From assembly GCA_029548585.1 (NCBI GenBank), contig JAKPNC010000274.1:1-12283 (forward strand): a DNA stretch of 12,283 nt. Direction: 5' to 3'. The notes beneath the pieces are model-generated. The model made no database searches. It was given only the letters and a program-made list of their open reading frames with translations, and was not told the DNA's origin. Positions 1 to 7,737 of the stretch are shown piece by piece. A program made the translations under genes and the position numbers. This stretch comes from a bacterium. Lineage in GTDB: Bacteria > Ratteibacteria > UBA8468 > B48-G9 > JAFGKM01. Every line of letters starts with the position of its first letter. Position 1 is the stretch's first letter.

Positions 1-1955
1 CCAAGAAGCCTGTAATACGCGGAACCTCCCATCTCTTTGAAAGTCATGCCGCACAGATATAGAAGGCTGCCCTTTCTCTTGAGTTCGGTGGAACATATCT
101 TTCTCACGTCCCTTACTATGCCCACCGCCGATATAAGAAGGGTTCCCGGAATAGAAACAGGTTTCTCCTCCACGGCCCCGTGGAAGAAATTGTTAAGGCT
201 GTCCTTCCCGGATATGAATGGCAGCCTGTAAGCAAGGGCATAATCCCTGCATCCTTTCACGCACCTTGCGAGGGATCCCAGCAAGTTCAAATCGTTTACG
301 TCCCCCCAGCAAAAATTATCGAGGATGGAAACCTCGCCTGGCACGGCTCCGGAAGAAACCGCATTCCTCAGCGCCTCTTCTATGCAGCACCCGGCCATCA
401 GGTAAGGGTCTTTCATCCCGTAGAAGGGATTTATACCGCAGGATACGGCCACTCCCCGGTAATCATCGTAAACAGGTCTCATCACCACGGCGTCGGAGGG
501 AGCCTTCTTCTCCATCCCGACAAGCGGCTTGAGGACCGTGCGGGACTGAACCTCGTGGTCGTACTGGGTTATGACCGCTTCCTTTGAAGATATGTTTGGG
601 TCGGCAAGCAATCCCAGCGCGTCCCCCGACAAATCGGCCTTCGCCCTCCCGGCGGAAGGCGCCTCCTTTTCTTCCCTTATCTCAAAGCGCGCTTTCAGAT
701 TTTTCCGCGGTATTCCCCCGTGAAGAAATTTCATGCCGAGAGAGCAGACCTTCTCGTCTTTAAAATAAAGATCCAGGCTGCCCGTCTTCCTGAAACGGCC
801 TATGACAGCCGCCTCGACATCCTCCGAGGCGAAAAGTGCAAGCAGGCTTTCAACCTTTCCCGATGGGACGGAAAGAACCATTCTCTCCTGGGATTCGGAT
901 ATCCAGATCTCCCAGGGCGTGAGGCTGCTATCCTTAAGAGGAACGGCGTCAAGCCTTACCTCGGCTCCGGTTTTCTCTCCCATCTCGCCGACAGCCGATG
1001 ACAATCCGCCTGCGCCGCAGTCAGTTATGGCGTTATACAGGTTCAAGTCCCTTGCCCTGATTATCACGTCCATAAGTTTCTTTTCAACGATGGGATTGCC
1101 TATCTGGACTACGCTGGTAGGTATATCCTTGGCCAGTTTTACCGAAGAAAAAGTCGCCCCGTGTATGCCGTCCCTGCCAGTCCTTCCCCCCGCAACCACT
1201 ATCAGGTCGTCCCCGCATACGATCTTATCGGCCATGGAGAGAGGGATGATGCCGAGGGTCCCGCAAAAAACAAGCGGGTTGTTCTGGTACCCCCGGTGGA
1301 AAATAATGGCGCCGTTGCCCGTGGGTATACCCATCCTGTTCCCGTAATCCCTTACTCCGCTTACTACTCCCTTGTAAACCCTCCTGGGATGGAGAACTCC
1401 GGCGGGCAGTTCGGAATGGGAAACCCCGGGCATGCCAAAACAGAAAACATCGGTATTCAGTATAGGGAAAGCTCCCCTGCCCACTCCCAGGATATCCCTT
1501 ATGACCCCGCCTGTCCCGGTTCCGGCCCCTCCGTAAGGTTCGAGAGCGGAAGGGTGGTTGTGAGTCTCAACCTTGAACGCCATTCCATTATCTCTATCGA
1601 ACCTCACGATGCCTGCGTTATCTTTGAAAACAGATACGCACCTTTCCGCCCCGAGTCTTTGAGTGACATTCATTATCTCCCTGATAAGAACGAGTTTCTC
1701 CTTCTTCTCCCTGCCCCCCTCAACCTCCGTATACTCTATCTCCGCCTTGAAGGTTTTGTGGTAACAGTGCTCCGACCAGGTCTGGGCTATCGTCTCTATC
1801 TCGCAGTCGGTGGGCTGCCTGCCAAGAGCCTCAAAATACTTCCGGATCTCCTTCATCTCGGCCAGGTCAAGGGAAAGAAGGTTCTTCCTGCTAATTTCGC
1901 ACAATTCCCTGTCGCTGGCGCCCACTATTTTCACGCGGGAAGCATATCCTTTCAT
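1..1955 (-). CDS. purL: Phosphoribosylformylglycinamidine synthase subunit PurL, C-terminus beyond left edge
   Basis: Catalytic subunit of FGAM synthase, the fourth step of de novo purine synthesis. It uses ATP and ammonia (delivered from glutamine by PurQ) to turn FGAR into FGAM in the cytoplasm. About 651 codons are visible, read by translating the reverse strand. Early residues carry the PurL signature around 48-70 (GRQPTD, IAQTWSEHC, HKTFK). ETHNHPSALEPYGGAGTGTG at about 130-148 is the nucleotide-binding region. GGRTGRDGIHGATFSS lies near 256-271, DCGAGGLSS near 312-320 and WISESQERM near 351-359. A second-half motif, LPFISGKDSLNN, lies close to the edge, so the C-terminal part is missing from the window. 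The start ATG (1955-1953) overlaps the purS stop as ATGA, which suggests translational coupling. No strong Shine-Dalgarno site is seen. The family assignment is firm; full length and any fused PurQ domain cannot be judged. Confidence 0.96.
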   Translation of the reverse strand, partial: MKGYASRVKIVGASDRELCEISRKNLLSLDLAEMKEIRKYFEALGRQPTDCEIETIAQTWSEHCYHKTFKAEIEYTEVEGGREKKEKLVLIREIMNVTQRLGAERCVSVFKDNAGIVRFDRDNGMAFKVETHNHPSALEPYGGAGTGTGGVIRDILGVGRGAFPILNTDVFCFGMPGVSHSELPAGVLHPRRVYKGVVSGVRDYGNRMGIPTGNGAIIFHRGYQNNPLVFCGTLGIIPLSMADKIVCGDDLIVVAGGRTGRDGIHGATFSSVKLAKDIPTSVVQIGNPIVEKKLMDVIIRARDLNLYNAITDCGAGGLSSAVGEMGEKTGAEVRLDAVPLKDSSLTPWEIWISESQERMVLSVPSGKVESLLALFASEDVEAAVIGRFRKTGSLDLYFKDEKVCSLGMKFLHGGIPRKNLKARFEIREEKEAPSAGRAKADLSGDALGLLADPNISSKEAVITQYDHEVQSRTVLKPLVGMEKKAPSDAVVMRPVYDDYRGVAVSCGINPFYGMKDPYLMAGCCIEEALRNAVSSGAVPGEVSILDNFCWGDVNDLNLLGSLARCVKGCRDYALAYRLPFISGKDSLNNFFHGAVEEKPVSIPGTLLISAVGIVRDVRKICSTELKRKGSLLYLCGMTFKEMGGSAYYRLL

Positions 1956-2434
1956 TTTTTAATCTGCCCGGTAAAATCCGATATGGTAAAATCGTGTATC
2001 AATTCGTTGGCAAGAACCTTACGCGCTATCGAGTCGACGTCTCCGGCCCCGATCTGCCCGGAAAGATAATATTTCCTGCCGGTAGAAACAGAAAAAGAAG
2101 CCCCTATGCCCATGTCCCTGGCGGCTTCGGCCGCAGTGGCGGCAACGGTATCGGTAACTCCCTTCCTGAACCAGACCTCCACCGTCCAGAAACCGTCCTT
2201 ACGGGGAGAGTCCGGGTATATCTCGTATTCCTGTATGACAGGATCTATAAGTACCTGCTCGGCTATTTCCCTGAGCATCGCCGGGCAAACATCCCCGTCG
2301 AACCTGTAAAGCCAGGCAACAGAGACGCTCTCAAGGCAGGCAATGCCGATGTCTTCAATTCCCCTGGCTGTCTCCAGCCCGGAAATATCGGGCATCTCCT
2401 TTTTCGAACGAACCTCTATCGTGTAATTGGCCAT
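1952..2434 (-). CDS. purS: PurS-type FGAM synthase subunit, tandem double-domain form
   Basis: PurS is the small bridging subunit of the PurS-PurL-PurQ FGAM synthase complex. It is normally about 80 residues and works as a dimer. This protein has 160 residues and reads as two PurS-like repeats. Repeat 1 (about 3-75) has a beta strand, a helix with G(I)EDIGI, then IAEQVLIDPVIQEYEI. Repeat 2 (about 82-157) has EVWFRKGVTDTVAATAAEAA, DMGI, TGRKYYLSG and IARKVLANELIHDFTI. The second repeat is closer to the usual PurS consensus. The layout is like the N-terminal domain of the large one-chain PurL, which is known to resemble a PurS dimer. It starts 6 bases after the glnA stop, with no evident Shine-Dalgarno site, and overlaps purL by 4 bases. 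The assignment rests on motifs and operon position. Confidence 0.85.
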   Translation of the reverse strand: MANYTIEVRSKKEMPDISGLETARGIEDIGIACLESVSVAWLYRFDGDVCPAMLREIAEQVLIDPVIQEYEIYPDSPRKDGFWTVEVWFRKGVTDTVAATAAEAARDMGIGASFSVSTGRKYYLSGQIGAGDVDSIARKVLANELIHDFTISDFTGQIKK

Positions 2435-2440
2435 GATTTT

Positions 2441-3775
2441 TCAGAGCAGCGGCAAATACGTTTTGAGTTCATAATCGTGGACCTGTTTCCTGTACTCGTC
2501 CCACTCAATCCTTTTCGACATTATGAGATTGTTGAAAACATGGGGCCCCAGGACATCCTTCAGCAGCTTGCTCGATTCAGCCACCTCTATGGCTTCAACG
2601 AGACTGCCTGGAAGACATTCTATCTTAAGCTCTTTTGTCTCGTCGAGAGAAAGATGGTAAACATCCCTTTCGAGGGGTTCCCTCAGGGGATATTTGTCAT
2701 TGATTCCCTTCATGCCTGCTGCAACCATGCAGGCGAAAGCAAGGTACGGGTTGCATGCCGGATCGGGAGAGCGGAACTCTATCCTGGTGGATTTCTCCTT
2801 CCCGGGCTGATACATCGGAACCCTTACAAGGGAGCTTCTGTTACGTCTCGCCCAGCATATGTAAACAGGCGCCTCGTAACCGGGAACAAGCCTCTTGTAA
2901 GAATTCACCCACTGGTTGCATACAAGGGTTATCTCCTTGGAATGCTCCAGTATGCCGGCAATGTAAGCCTTGGCTTCCCTTGAAAGATGGTACTTGTCCG
3001 CGGGATCAAAAAAGAGGTTCTTGTCTCCCTTGAATATGGACTGGTGGGTATGCATACCCGAACCGTTTACCCCGAATATGGGCTTGGGCATGAAACTGGC
3101 ATACACTCCTTTTAACTGGGCTATTTCTTTGACAACCATGCGGTAAACCATGACTATGTCTGCCATGGTCATCCCGTCCGTATACCTGAGATCTATCTCG
3201 TGCTGAGAAGGGGCCGCCTCGTGGTGGGAATATTCAACGTCTATGCCCATCTCCTCGAGAGTCAGTATGGTCTCCCTCCTTACCTCGTTGCCCGCATCCA
3301 GGGTGGTTATATCGAAATACCCTCCCTCGTCGATAGTCTGAGTAGACTTTTCATCCTTGAAAATGAAGAACTCAAGCTCCGGCCCGACATAATACGTGTA
3401 CCCGAGCCTTTTCAGCTTGGCGAGCTGCTTTTTCAGAATGTAGCGCGAATCTCCCTCGTAGGGTGTTCTGTCCGGGTTCACAAGATCGCAAAGCATGCCT
3501 GCAACGGCCTTGTCCTGGGGTCTGTAGGGAAGTACCATGAAAGTTGAAGGATCCGCTATGGCAACCATGTCCGACTCGTCTATCCTGGCAAATCCCTTTA
3601 TGGATGAACCGTCAAAGCCCATCCCGTCTTCAAGGGCATGTTTCATCTCGTCAATCGTTATGGTAAAACCCTTCATCTGCCCTGTGATATCGGCAAACCA
3701 CAGCCTTATAAACTTCACGTTTTTCTCTGCTGCAAGCTTAATCACATCTTCATTCTTCATTCCGGAGTTGTTCAT
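2441..3775 (-). CDS. glnA: Glutamine synthetase, type I (alpha subtype)
   Basis: Makes glutamine from glutamate, ammonia and ATP; cytoplasmic, normally a dodecamer. The 444-residue length fits GSI-alpha. Visible motifs are GFDGSS (53-58) in the N-terminal beta-grasp part, PELEFF with metal-binding glutamates (132-137), HHEAAPSQHEID (184-195), NGSGMHTHQS (237-246), the flap glutamate in PGYEAPV (E301), and STRIEFRSPDPACNPYLAF (329-347). The stretch GFARIDESDM at 61-70 carries an arginine (R64) where the Bacillus-type enzyme has its feedback-inhibition arginine. The NLYDLPPEE adenylylation context of beta-type enzymes is replaced by DVYHLSLDE. Both points suggest allosteric rather than adenylylation control, which is inference. 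The first ATG is preferred because AAAGGAGA lies about 6 bases upstream; a second ATG at codon 6 is less well placed. It is the first gene of the glnA-purS-purL unit. Confidence 0.97.
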   Translation of the reverse strand: MNNSGMKNEDVIKLAAEKNVKFIRLWFADITGQMKGFTITIDEMKHALEDGMGFDGSSIKGFARIDESDMVAIADPSTFMVLPYRPQDKAVAGMLCDLVNPDRTPYEGDSRYILKKQLAKLKRLGYTYYVGPELEFFIFKDEKSTQTIDEGGYFDITTLDAGNEVRRETILTLEEMGIDVEYSHHEAAPSQHEIDLRYTDGMTMADIVMVYRMVVKEIAQLKGVYASFMPKPIFGVNGSGMHTHQSIFKGDKNLFFDPADKYHLSREAKAYIAGILEHSKEITLVCNQWVNSYKRLVPGYEAPVYICWARRNRSSLVRVPMYQPGKEKSTRIEFRSPDPACNPYLAFACMVAAGMKGINDKYPLREPLERDVYHLSLDETKELKIECLPGSLVEAIEVAESSKLLKDVLGPHVFNNLIMSKRIEWDEYRKQVHDYELKTYLPLL

Positions 3776-3796
3776 CTCTTATCTCCTTTCCCATCT

Positions 3797-3810
3797 GTTT
3801 GCCGGCAAAC
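3797..3810. repeat. 14-base perfect palindrome in the glnA leader
   Basis: GTTTGCCGGCAAAC is fully self-complementary. It lies 21 bases before the glnA start, just upstream of the Shine-Dalgarno site. It could be a protein-binding operator, or in RNA a short hairpin affecting glnA translation. Function is not known. Confidence 0.5.
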
Positions 3811-3822
3811 GGCATCCCCCAT

Positions 3823-3846
3823 AAAAAAGATACCGCCGCCTGGTAT
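3823..3846 (-). promoter_or_regulatory. Weak hairpin with U-run in the glnA leader
   Basis: On the minus strand a 5-base-pair stem (ATACC/GGTAT) with a 7-base loop is followed by C and six T residues. The stem is short for a terminator. It might be one arm of an alternative fold or a pause site in the leader. Low confidence. Confidence 0.25.
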
Positions 3847-3910
3847 GGATTGGGATGTTAATTTGATGAGTGCGGACAAAAAGTTTTTCCTGTAAAAAGA
3901 GACCGGAAAG

Positions 3911-3924
3911 CATGTCCCCGACAT
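3911..3924 (-). repeat. Short perfect hairpin just after the leader terminator
   Basis: Minus-strand ATGTC-GGG-GACAT forms a 5-base-pair stem with a three-base loop directly downstream of the U-tract of the leader terminator. It may be part of a switching leader structure for glnA. No known riboswitch consensus was recognised. Confidence 0.35.
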
Positions 3925-3970
3925 AAAAACAAAAAAGCCCGGAGAGGCGCAAAGTGCGCTTTTCCAGGCT
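3925..3970 (-). terminator. Intrinsic terminator (attenuator candidate) in the glnA leader
   Basis: In the minus-strand RNA, AGCCUGGA pairs with UCCGGGCU (one U-G pair). A 3x3 internal loop and a GCGC/GCGC stem with a 5-base loop follow, then the tract UUUUUGUUUUU. It starts only about 34 bases after the predicted transcription start, and no minus-strand gene lies before it. It therefore cannot end an upstream gene. It more likely limits read-through into glnA, or ends a small RNA of about 80 bases. The plus strand shows no U-tract after the stem, so the direction is clear. Confidence 0.65.
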
Positions 3971-4010
3971 CCCGAAATCCATCCGAAAGGATATTCTGCG
4001 TGCATATATA

Positions 4011-4038
4011 ATTATAACTTTTATTTTGCGGCTGTCAA
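4011..4038 (-). promoter_or_regulatory. Sigma70-type promoter for glnA-purS-purL
   Basis: Minus-strand TTGACA (4038-4033) and TATAAT (4016-4011) are both exact consensus boxes with a 16-base spacer. The start of transcription would fall near 4004, giving a leader of about 229 bases before glnA. Confidence 0.75.
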
Positions 4039-4053
4039 GAGTCCAGGAAATAT

Positions 4054-4082
4054 TTTCCCTTTGCATGCCCTTCAGATATAAT
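4054..4082 (+). promoter_or_regulatory. Probable promoter for the DUF362 gene
   Basis: A TATAAT box at 4077-4082 lies 39 bases before the preferred start at 4122. The -35 region at the expected distance (TTTCCC, 4054-4059) matches consensus poorly. A start near 4089 would place the earlier ATG at 4095 almost at the 5' end of the RNA, which favours translation from 4122. Confidence 0.4.
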
Positions 4083-4121
4083 ATATTCTCAAAGATGGAA
4101 AACAAAAAAAGGCAGGGACAC

Positions 4122-5186
4122 ATGAAAAGCAAGGTATATTTTCTTCCTTTGGACAGGCTTGGAGAATTCGATAAAGCAGTTTCCGGCACGGGTATCTTCG
4201 ATCGCTTTGAAAAGGGCGACAGGGTAGCCTTAAAGCTTCATTTCGGAAGCATGGGACACGATAATACCATACCGGCAGGATACATATCGGGGATCATAAG
4301 CGTGCTGCTCCAGAAGGGGTGTTTCCCCTTCCTCACGGACACAAACGTACTCTACCGGGACGACCGCGACGCAACCCTCACGCATCTCGAAGTCGCATCA
4401 AAAAACGGATACGACAGGCTTGGGACGCCCATAGTCATCGCAGGAGGCGACAATAGCGACAATAGCGTGTCCATCAAAGGAAAAAGCAAATATTACGATG
4501 AATTCCACATAGCCCGGGAATACACCGAGGTCGAAGGAATGATTGCGCTGACACACTTCAAGGGACACGGTCTTGCCTGCATAGGAGGAACCATCAAGAA
4601 CCTGGGGATGGGCTGCGCATCGAGAAAAGGCAAGTTCGCAATGCATGCCAATATAACTCCAGACATAAAAAAGAAGAAATGCATCGGCTGCGGATTATGC
4701 GTAAAAAAGTGCCCGGCACATGCGATCTCCCTGGTAAAAAAAACCGCCTCAATAAACCAGGCAAAATGCATAGGTTGCGCACAGTGCGTCCACACCTGCC
4801 CCCACGGGGTCATAGGAATCCCCTGGTTCAGCGTCACCCCGCAGGAATTCCAGGAAAAGATTGCCGAGTACGCAAACTGCGCCCGTAACCTGTTCGGTAA
4901 AAAGTTCTTTGCAGTAAACTTCCTGGTCAACATAACTTCTCTCTGCGACTGCGAGACAAATCCGGGCAAAAAAATCGCGCCGGACATGGGAGTGCTCTTT
5001 TCCTGCGACCCGGTTGCCATAGACAGGGCATGTGTAGACATGGTAACGGCGGCACAGGGGCCGGACATACCCGCGGGTGAAGAAAAATTCTCCCGCACAA
5101 GGCCTGGAAGCCATCCTCATTTCCAGCTTGACCACGCCGAAAAAACAGGTCTTGGCAGAAACGATTACGAAATTATAAACCTTTAA
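4122..5186 (+). CDS. DUF362 protein with two [4Fe-4S] ferredoxin motifs
   Basis: A 354-residue protein of the DUF362 family with an inserted bacterial ferredoxin domain; no enzymatic role is established for the family. The N-terminal part has the family pattern of KLHFGSMGHDNTI (38-50), a LTDTNVLY stretch (71-78), and THFKGHGLACIGGTIKNLGM (144-163). Two classical CxxCxxCxxxC clusters follow: C187, C190, C193, C197 and C216, C219, C222, C226. The C-terminal part has CDCETN and PDMGVLFSCDPVAIDRAC (287-304), typical of DUF362. This suggests cytoplasmic electron transfer, with the partner unknown. An in-frame ATG at 4095 and an open frame back to 3954 exist. The start at 4122 is chosen because the family motif begins there (KVYFLPL) and a weak AGG-type ribosome site precedes it. 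It is transcribed away from glnA. A 9-base tandem repeat at about 4448-4465 gives DNSDNS. Confidence 0.9.
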   Translation: MKSKVYFLPLDRLGEFDKAVSGTGIFDRFEKGDRVALKLHFGSMGHDNTIPAGYISGIISVLLQKGCFPFLTDTNVLYRDDRDATLTHLEVASKNGYDRLGTPIVIAGGDNSDNSVSIKGKSKYYDEFHIAREYTEVEGMIALTHFKGHGLACIGGTIKNLGMGCASRKGKFAMHANITPDIKKKKCIGCGLCVKKCPAHAISLVKKTASINQAKCIGCAQCVHTCPHGVIGIPWFSVTPQEFQEKIAEYANCARNLFGKKFFAVNFLVNITSLCDCETNPGKKIAPDMGVLFSCDPVAIDRACVDMVTAAQGPDIPAGEEKFSRTRPGSHPHFQLDHAEKTGLGRNDYEIINL

Positions 5187-5314
5187 CGTTTCATGGTCAT
5201 ATTCCCCTGTGCATTCCAGGCGGAAGACAGGTTGACAGAGCTTTCTTTCATGCTGGAACAAATCCTTTCAGGACATATGGCCCGGGACTTTAAAGCTTAA
5301 TGCCGGATGAGACT

Positions 5315-6460
5315 ATGAAAAATCTTAAAATACTCATCTCCCCTGCCTCTTTCAAAGGAAGCCTTTCCAACATGGAAGCCTGCGCCATAATGAAAAAGTC
5401 CGTCCTCAAGATCTTCCCCCATGCCGGCATAACGGAATTCCCGCTTGCAGACGGGGGAGAAGGGACGATAAACGTTATCACGAAAATAACCGGGGAAAAA
5501 CTGAAATACTCGGATGTAAAAGATCCCCTCATGAGAAAAAGAAGGGCGGCATGGATCAAAATAGGAGAGACGGCATTCATAGAAATGGCCCAGGCGGCAG
5601 GACTGATATTGCTGAAAGAAAGAGAAAAAAATCCCCTCCGGACAACCACATACGGCGTGGGAGAACTCCTTGAAAAAGCTGTCTTATCAGGCTGTACCAG
5701 GATATTCCTCGGCGTAGGAGGCAGCGCAACAAGCGATGCGGGAATAGGCGCTCTGACCGCCCTCGGTTTAAAGTTCTACAGGAAAGACGGCAATCTTATC
5801 CATCCCGGCTCTGGAAAAGACCTCGTGGAAATATCCCGGATAGATGCCTCCTGCCTGATGCCTGAAATGCTCAGGTGTGGCATAACCATCCTGTCAGATG
5901 TAGAAAATCCGCTCTACGGCAGAAATGGAGCCGCCTTTGTTTACGGGCCGCAGAAGGGAGCAGACGAAGAAACGGTAAAACTTCTCGACAGGGGACTGAG
6001 AAACTTCGCCCTGAAAATGGAAGCCTTTTCCGGCAGGCATGTTGCCTCCCTGCCGGGAGCGGGAGCCGCCGGGGGCATCGCAGCAGGCCTTGCTTCATTT
6101 CTGAAAGTAAAGGTTGTCTCCGGGATAGAAACAATAATGGAAATGGGAAAGTTTGAAAAACACCTCAAGGCAGCAGATATCGTGCTTACGGGAGAAGGCA
6201 GGATAGACAGCCAGACCTGCAGCGGAAAATCCCTCGGCAAAGTCTTCGCCCTGGCGGAAAAACACGGCGTGCCTGTCATAGCTTTCGCGGGAAGCATAGA
6301 CAAAACGATGTATAAAAAGAATCTCAAAAATGTGGTCCTGGCCGGCATTCTTCCCGGGCCGATGAGCCTTGAAAAAGCCATGAAAACCGCAAAAGAGAAT
6401 CTTTACAACTCAACCTGCCGGGTGCTGAATTCTTACCGGGCATCTGCATGTCTCTCATGA
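5315..6460 (+). CDS. Glycerate kinase, type I (GlxK/GarK family)
   Basis: Phosphorylates D-glycerate with ATP, feeding glyoxylate or serine breakdown into glycolysis; family members usually form 2-phosphoglycerate. At 381 residues it is the usual length. Motifs in order are ISPASFKGSLS (8-18), PLADGGEGT (43-51), DPL (70-72), LGVGGSATSDAGIGA (132-146), SDVENPLYGRNGAAFVYGPQ (194-213) with KGA following, LPGAGAAGGIAAGL (246-259) and LTGEGRIDSQTCSGK (291-305). Family proteins usually begin a few residues before the SFKGS motif, so the ATG at 5315 with GGATGAG upstream is preferred over the ATG at 5300, which adds five residues and has no ribosome site. It lies 128 bases after the DUF362 gene in the same direction. 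A TTGACA at 5232-5237 has no good -10 partner, so the two may share a transcript. It converges on the beta-helix gene with a 20-base gap. Confidence 0.95.
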   Translation: MKNLKILISPASFKGSLSNMEACAIMKKSVLKIFPHAGITEFPLADGGEGTINVITKITGEKLKYSDVKDPLMRKRRAAWIKIGETAFIEMAQAAGLILLKEREKNPLRTTTYGVGELLEKAVLSGCTRIFLGVGGSATSDAGIGALTALGLKFYRKDGNLIHPGSGKDLVEISRIDASCLMPEMLRCGITILSDVENPLYGRNGAAFVYGPQKGADEETVKLLDRGLRNFALKMEAFSGRHVASLPGAGAAGGIAAGLASFLKVKVVSGIETIMEMGKFEKHLKAADIVLTGEGRIDSQTCSGKSLGKVFALAEKHGVPVIAFAGSIDKTMYKKNLKNVVLAGILPGPMSLEKAMKTAKENLYNSTCRVLNSYRASACLS

Positions 6461-6480
6461 CGTCAGCCGACATGATGAAA

Positions 6481-7716
6481 CTATTTCTGTTTCCCGCGCG
6501 AAACGCTTTTTGAAAGCAGAGTGCGGCAATCAACAACATCTTTCCTGAATCCCTTTATCTCGTTTTCTTCCATGAAGACTTTCCTGACTGATTCCTCAAT
6601 AAGAATGGCTGTGCTTTTTCGCCCTTTGCGGTTTTCAAGAATCCTGTTGCCGGTTATCCTTATATCATCTGACGTGGAAGAAATCTTTACGGCAACGGCG
6701 TTGTTCCGGGGCCCGTTATTCTCTATCACGTTGCCTTCCGCGGTATCGTCGCAGGGAGACTGTCCCGGATGGTGGCCACCCCGGAAATAGATGCCAACTT
6801 CCCCGTTGCCGGTTATCCTGTTATTGCGGATAACATTATGGCTGTCTTCAAATCCGACCGAAACGCCGTACGTGGCATTATCTCGTATTTCGTTATTCTC
6901 AAGGAGACCCTGCTGAATGCCCCAGCAGAAAAAGAACCCGTACCTGTTCTTCCTGAGGATATTGTGTCTCACGCACATCCTTAAAGAACCGCTTCCCGCG
7001 TGAACGGACATCATGTTATTCTCGACAAGACAGTCTTCCACGATGACATCATCAGATATCTCAAACCCTATGCCGTCGCCGTTATTGTTGTGGCTGTATA
7101 CGTTCCGGATGGTTGCCCGCCGGCAATTTTTGAGATAAATCCCGCCGCCGCAGCCAGCTTCCATCCCGGTCACGGGAATATTGCCGTCAACCTGGAGATC
7201 CTGCACAAGAATATCCTCGACATCCTCACCCCGGACAAGAGGGACCAGCGTGCTTACTTTCGCAGGCCCAACCTCAAGCCAGAAGTTTTCTCCTATGTAA
7301 GGCTTATCCAGAAAAAGCACATGCCCGTCTTTTCCGATCACGGTGGCATGTACCGCGGCGCTCTCCCTTGTTTTGGACCAGACTCCCCTGATTGTCACTC
7401 CGTCTCCCGGTTCAAACAATCCTGGATGTTGTACGGAAATGGCGCGCTCATAGTGATTGACATTCCTGATAAGAAAGGATTTCCTGACCGGTTCACGCCG
7501 GATAACGGTCCGGGCCCCCTCTCCCGACAACTTAACACCGGACCTTAGCATGATGGTGTTTTTACAGCCATATATCCCTTTCTTTACCCGGACACCCGGT
7601 ATATGCCTTATTGCGGCAAGGTCAATGGCCGCCTGAATTGCTTTCCCGTCATTTCCCTTTATATCGGCATTTTTCGAACCAACCGTAATTTCGGCTGTTG
7701 ATGAACGCGTACCCAT
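6481..7716 (-). CDS. Right-handed parallel beta-helix repeat protein
   Basis: A 411-residue protein with the plan of pectate-lyase-like beta-helix proteins. The N-terminus has DGKAIQAAIDLAA (23-35) followed by VRVKKGIYGCKNTIML, the entry motif of the pectate lyase superfamily domain. From about 165 to 390, short turns of about 22 residues repeat the pattern I-x-N-N-x-I/V-x-x-N, as in IRNVYSHNNNGDGIG (203-217), VIVEDCLVENN (224-234), LLENNEIRDNATYG (271-284), NVIRNNRITGNGEVGIY (294-310), NVIENN (329-334), RITGNRILENR (353-363). No signal peptide or membrane segment is seen, which is unusual for a polysaccharide-acting enzyme. No catalytic residues can be assigned from the sequence, so substrate and activity are unknown. 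GGGAG about 8 bases before the ATG supports this start. It has its own consensus promoter, divergent from yifB. Confidence 0.88.
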   Translation of the reverse strand: MGTRSSTAEITVGSKNADIKGNDGKAIQAAIDLAAIRHIPGVRVKKGIYGCKNTIMLRSGVKLSGEGARTVIRREPVRKSFLIRNVNHYERAISVQHPGLFEPGDGVTIRGVWSKTRESAAVHATVIGKDGHVLFLDKPYIGENFWLEVGPAKVSTLVPLVRGEDVEDILVQDLQVDGNIPVTGMEAGCGGGIYLKNCRRATIRNVYSHNNNGDGIGFEISDDVIVEDCLVENNMMSVHAGSGSLRMCVRHNILRKNRYGFFFCWGIQQGLLENNEIRDNATYGVSVGFEDSHNVIRNNRITGNGEVGIYFRGGHHPGQSPCDDTAEGNVIENNGPRNNAVAVKISSTSDDIRITGNRILENRKGRKSTAILIEESVRKVFMEENEIKGFRKDVVDCRTLLSKSVSRGKQK

Positions 7717-7737
7717 TTCTTAATCTCCCGGTATTAT

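Noticed and set aside
1161..2983. Long plus-strand open frames opposite purL, purS and glnA.
   Set aside because: They are antisense to clearly conserved proteins, have no family-like motifs, and arise from codon bias on the other strand.
3772..4005. A 77-codon minus-strand frame spanning the glnA leader.
   Set aside because: Its ATG falls at the predicted transcription start with no ribosome site, it runs through the terminator hairpin, and its product resembles nothing.
5232..5260. A promoter for glycerate kinase based on TTGACA at 5232-5237.
   Set aside because: No acceptable -10 box lies 15-19 bases downstream.
7000..7548. A 182-codon plus-strand frame opposite the beta-helix gene.
   Set aside because: The minus strand carries the regular beta-helix repeats; the plus product shows no domain or ribosome site.
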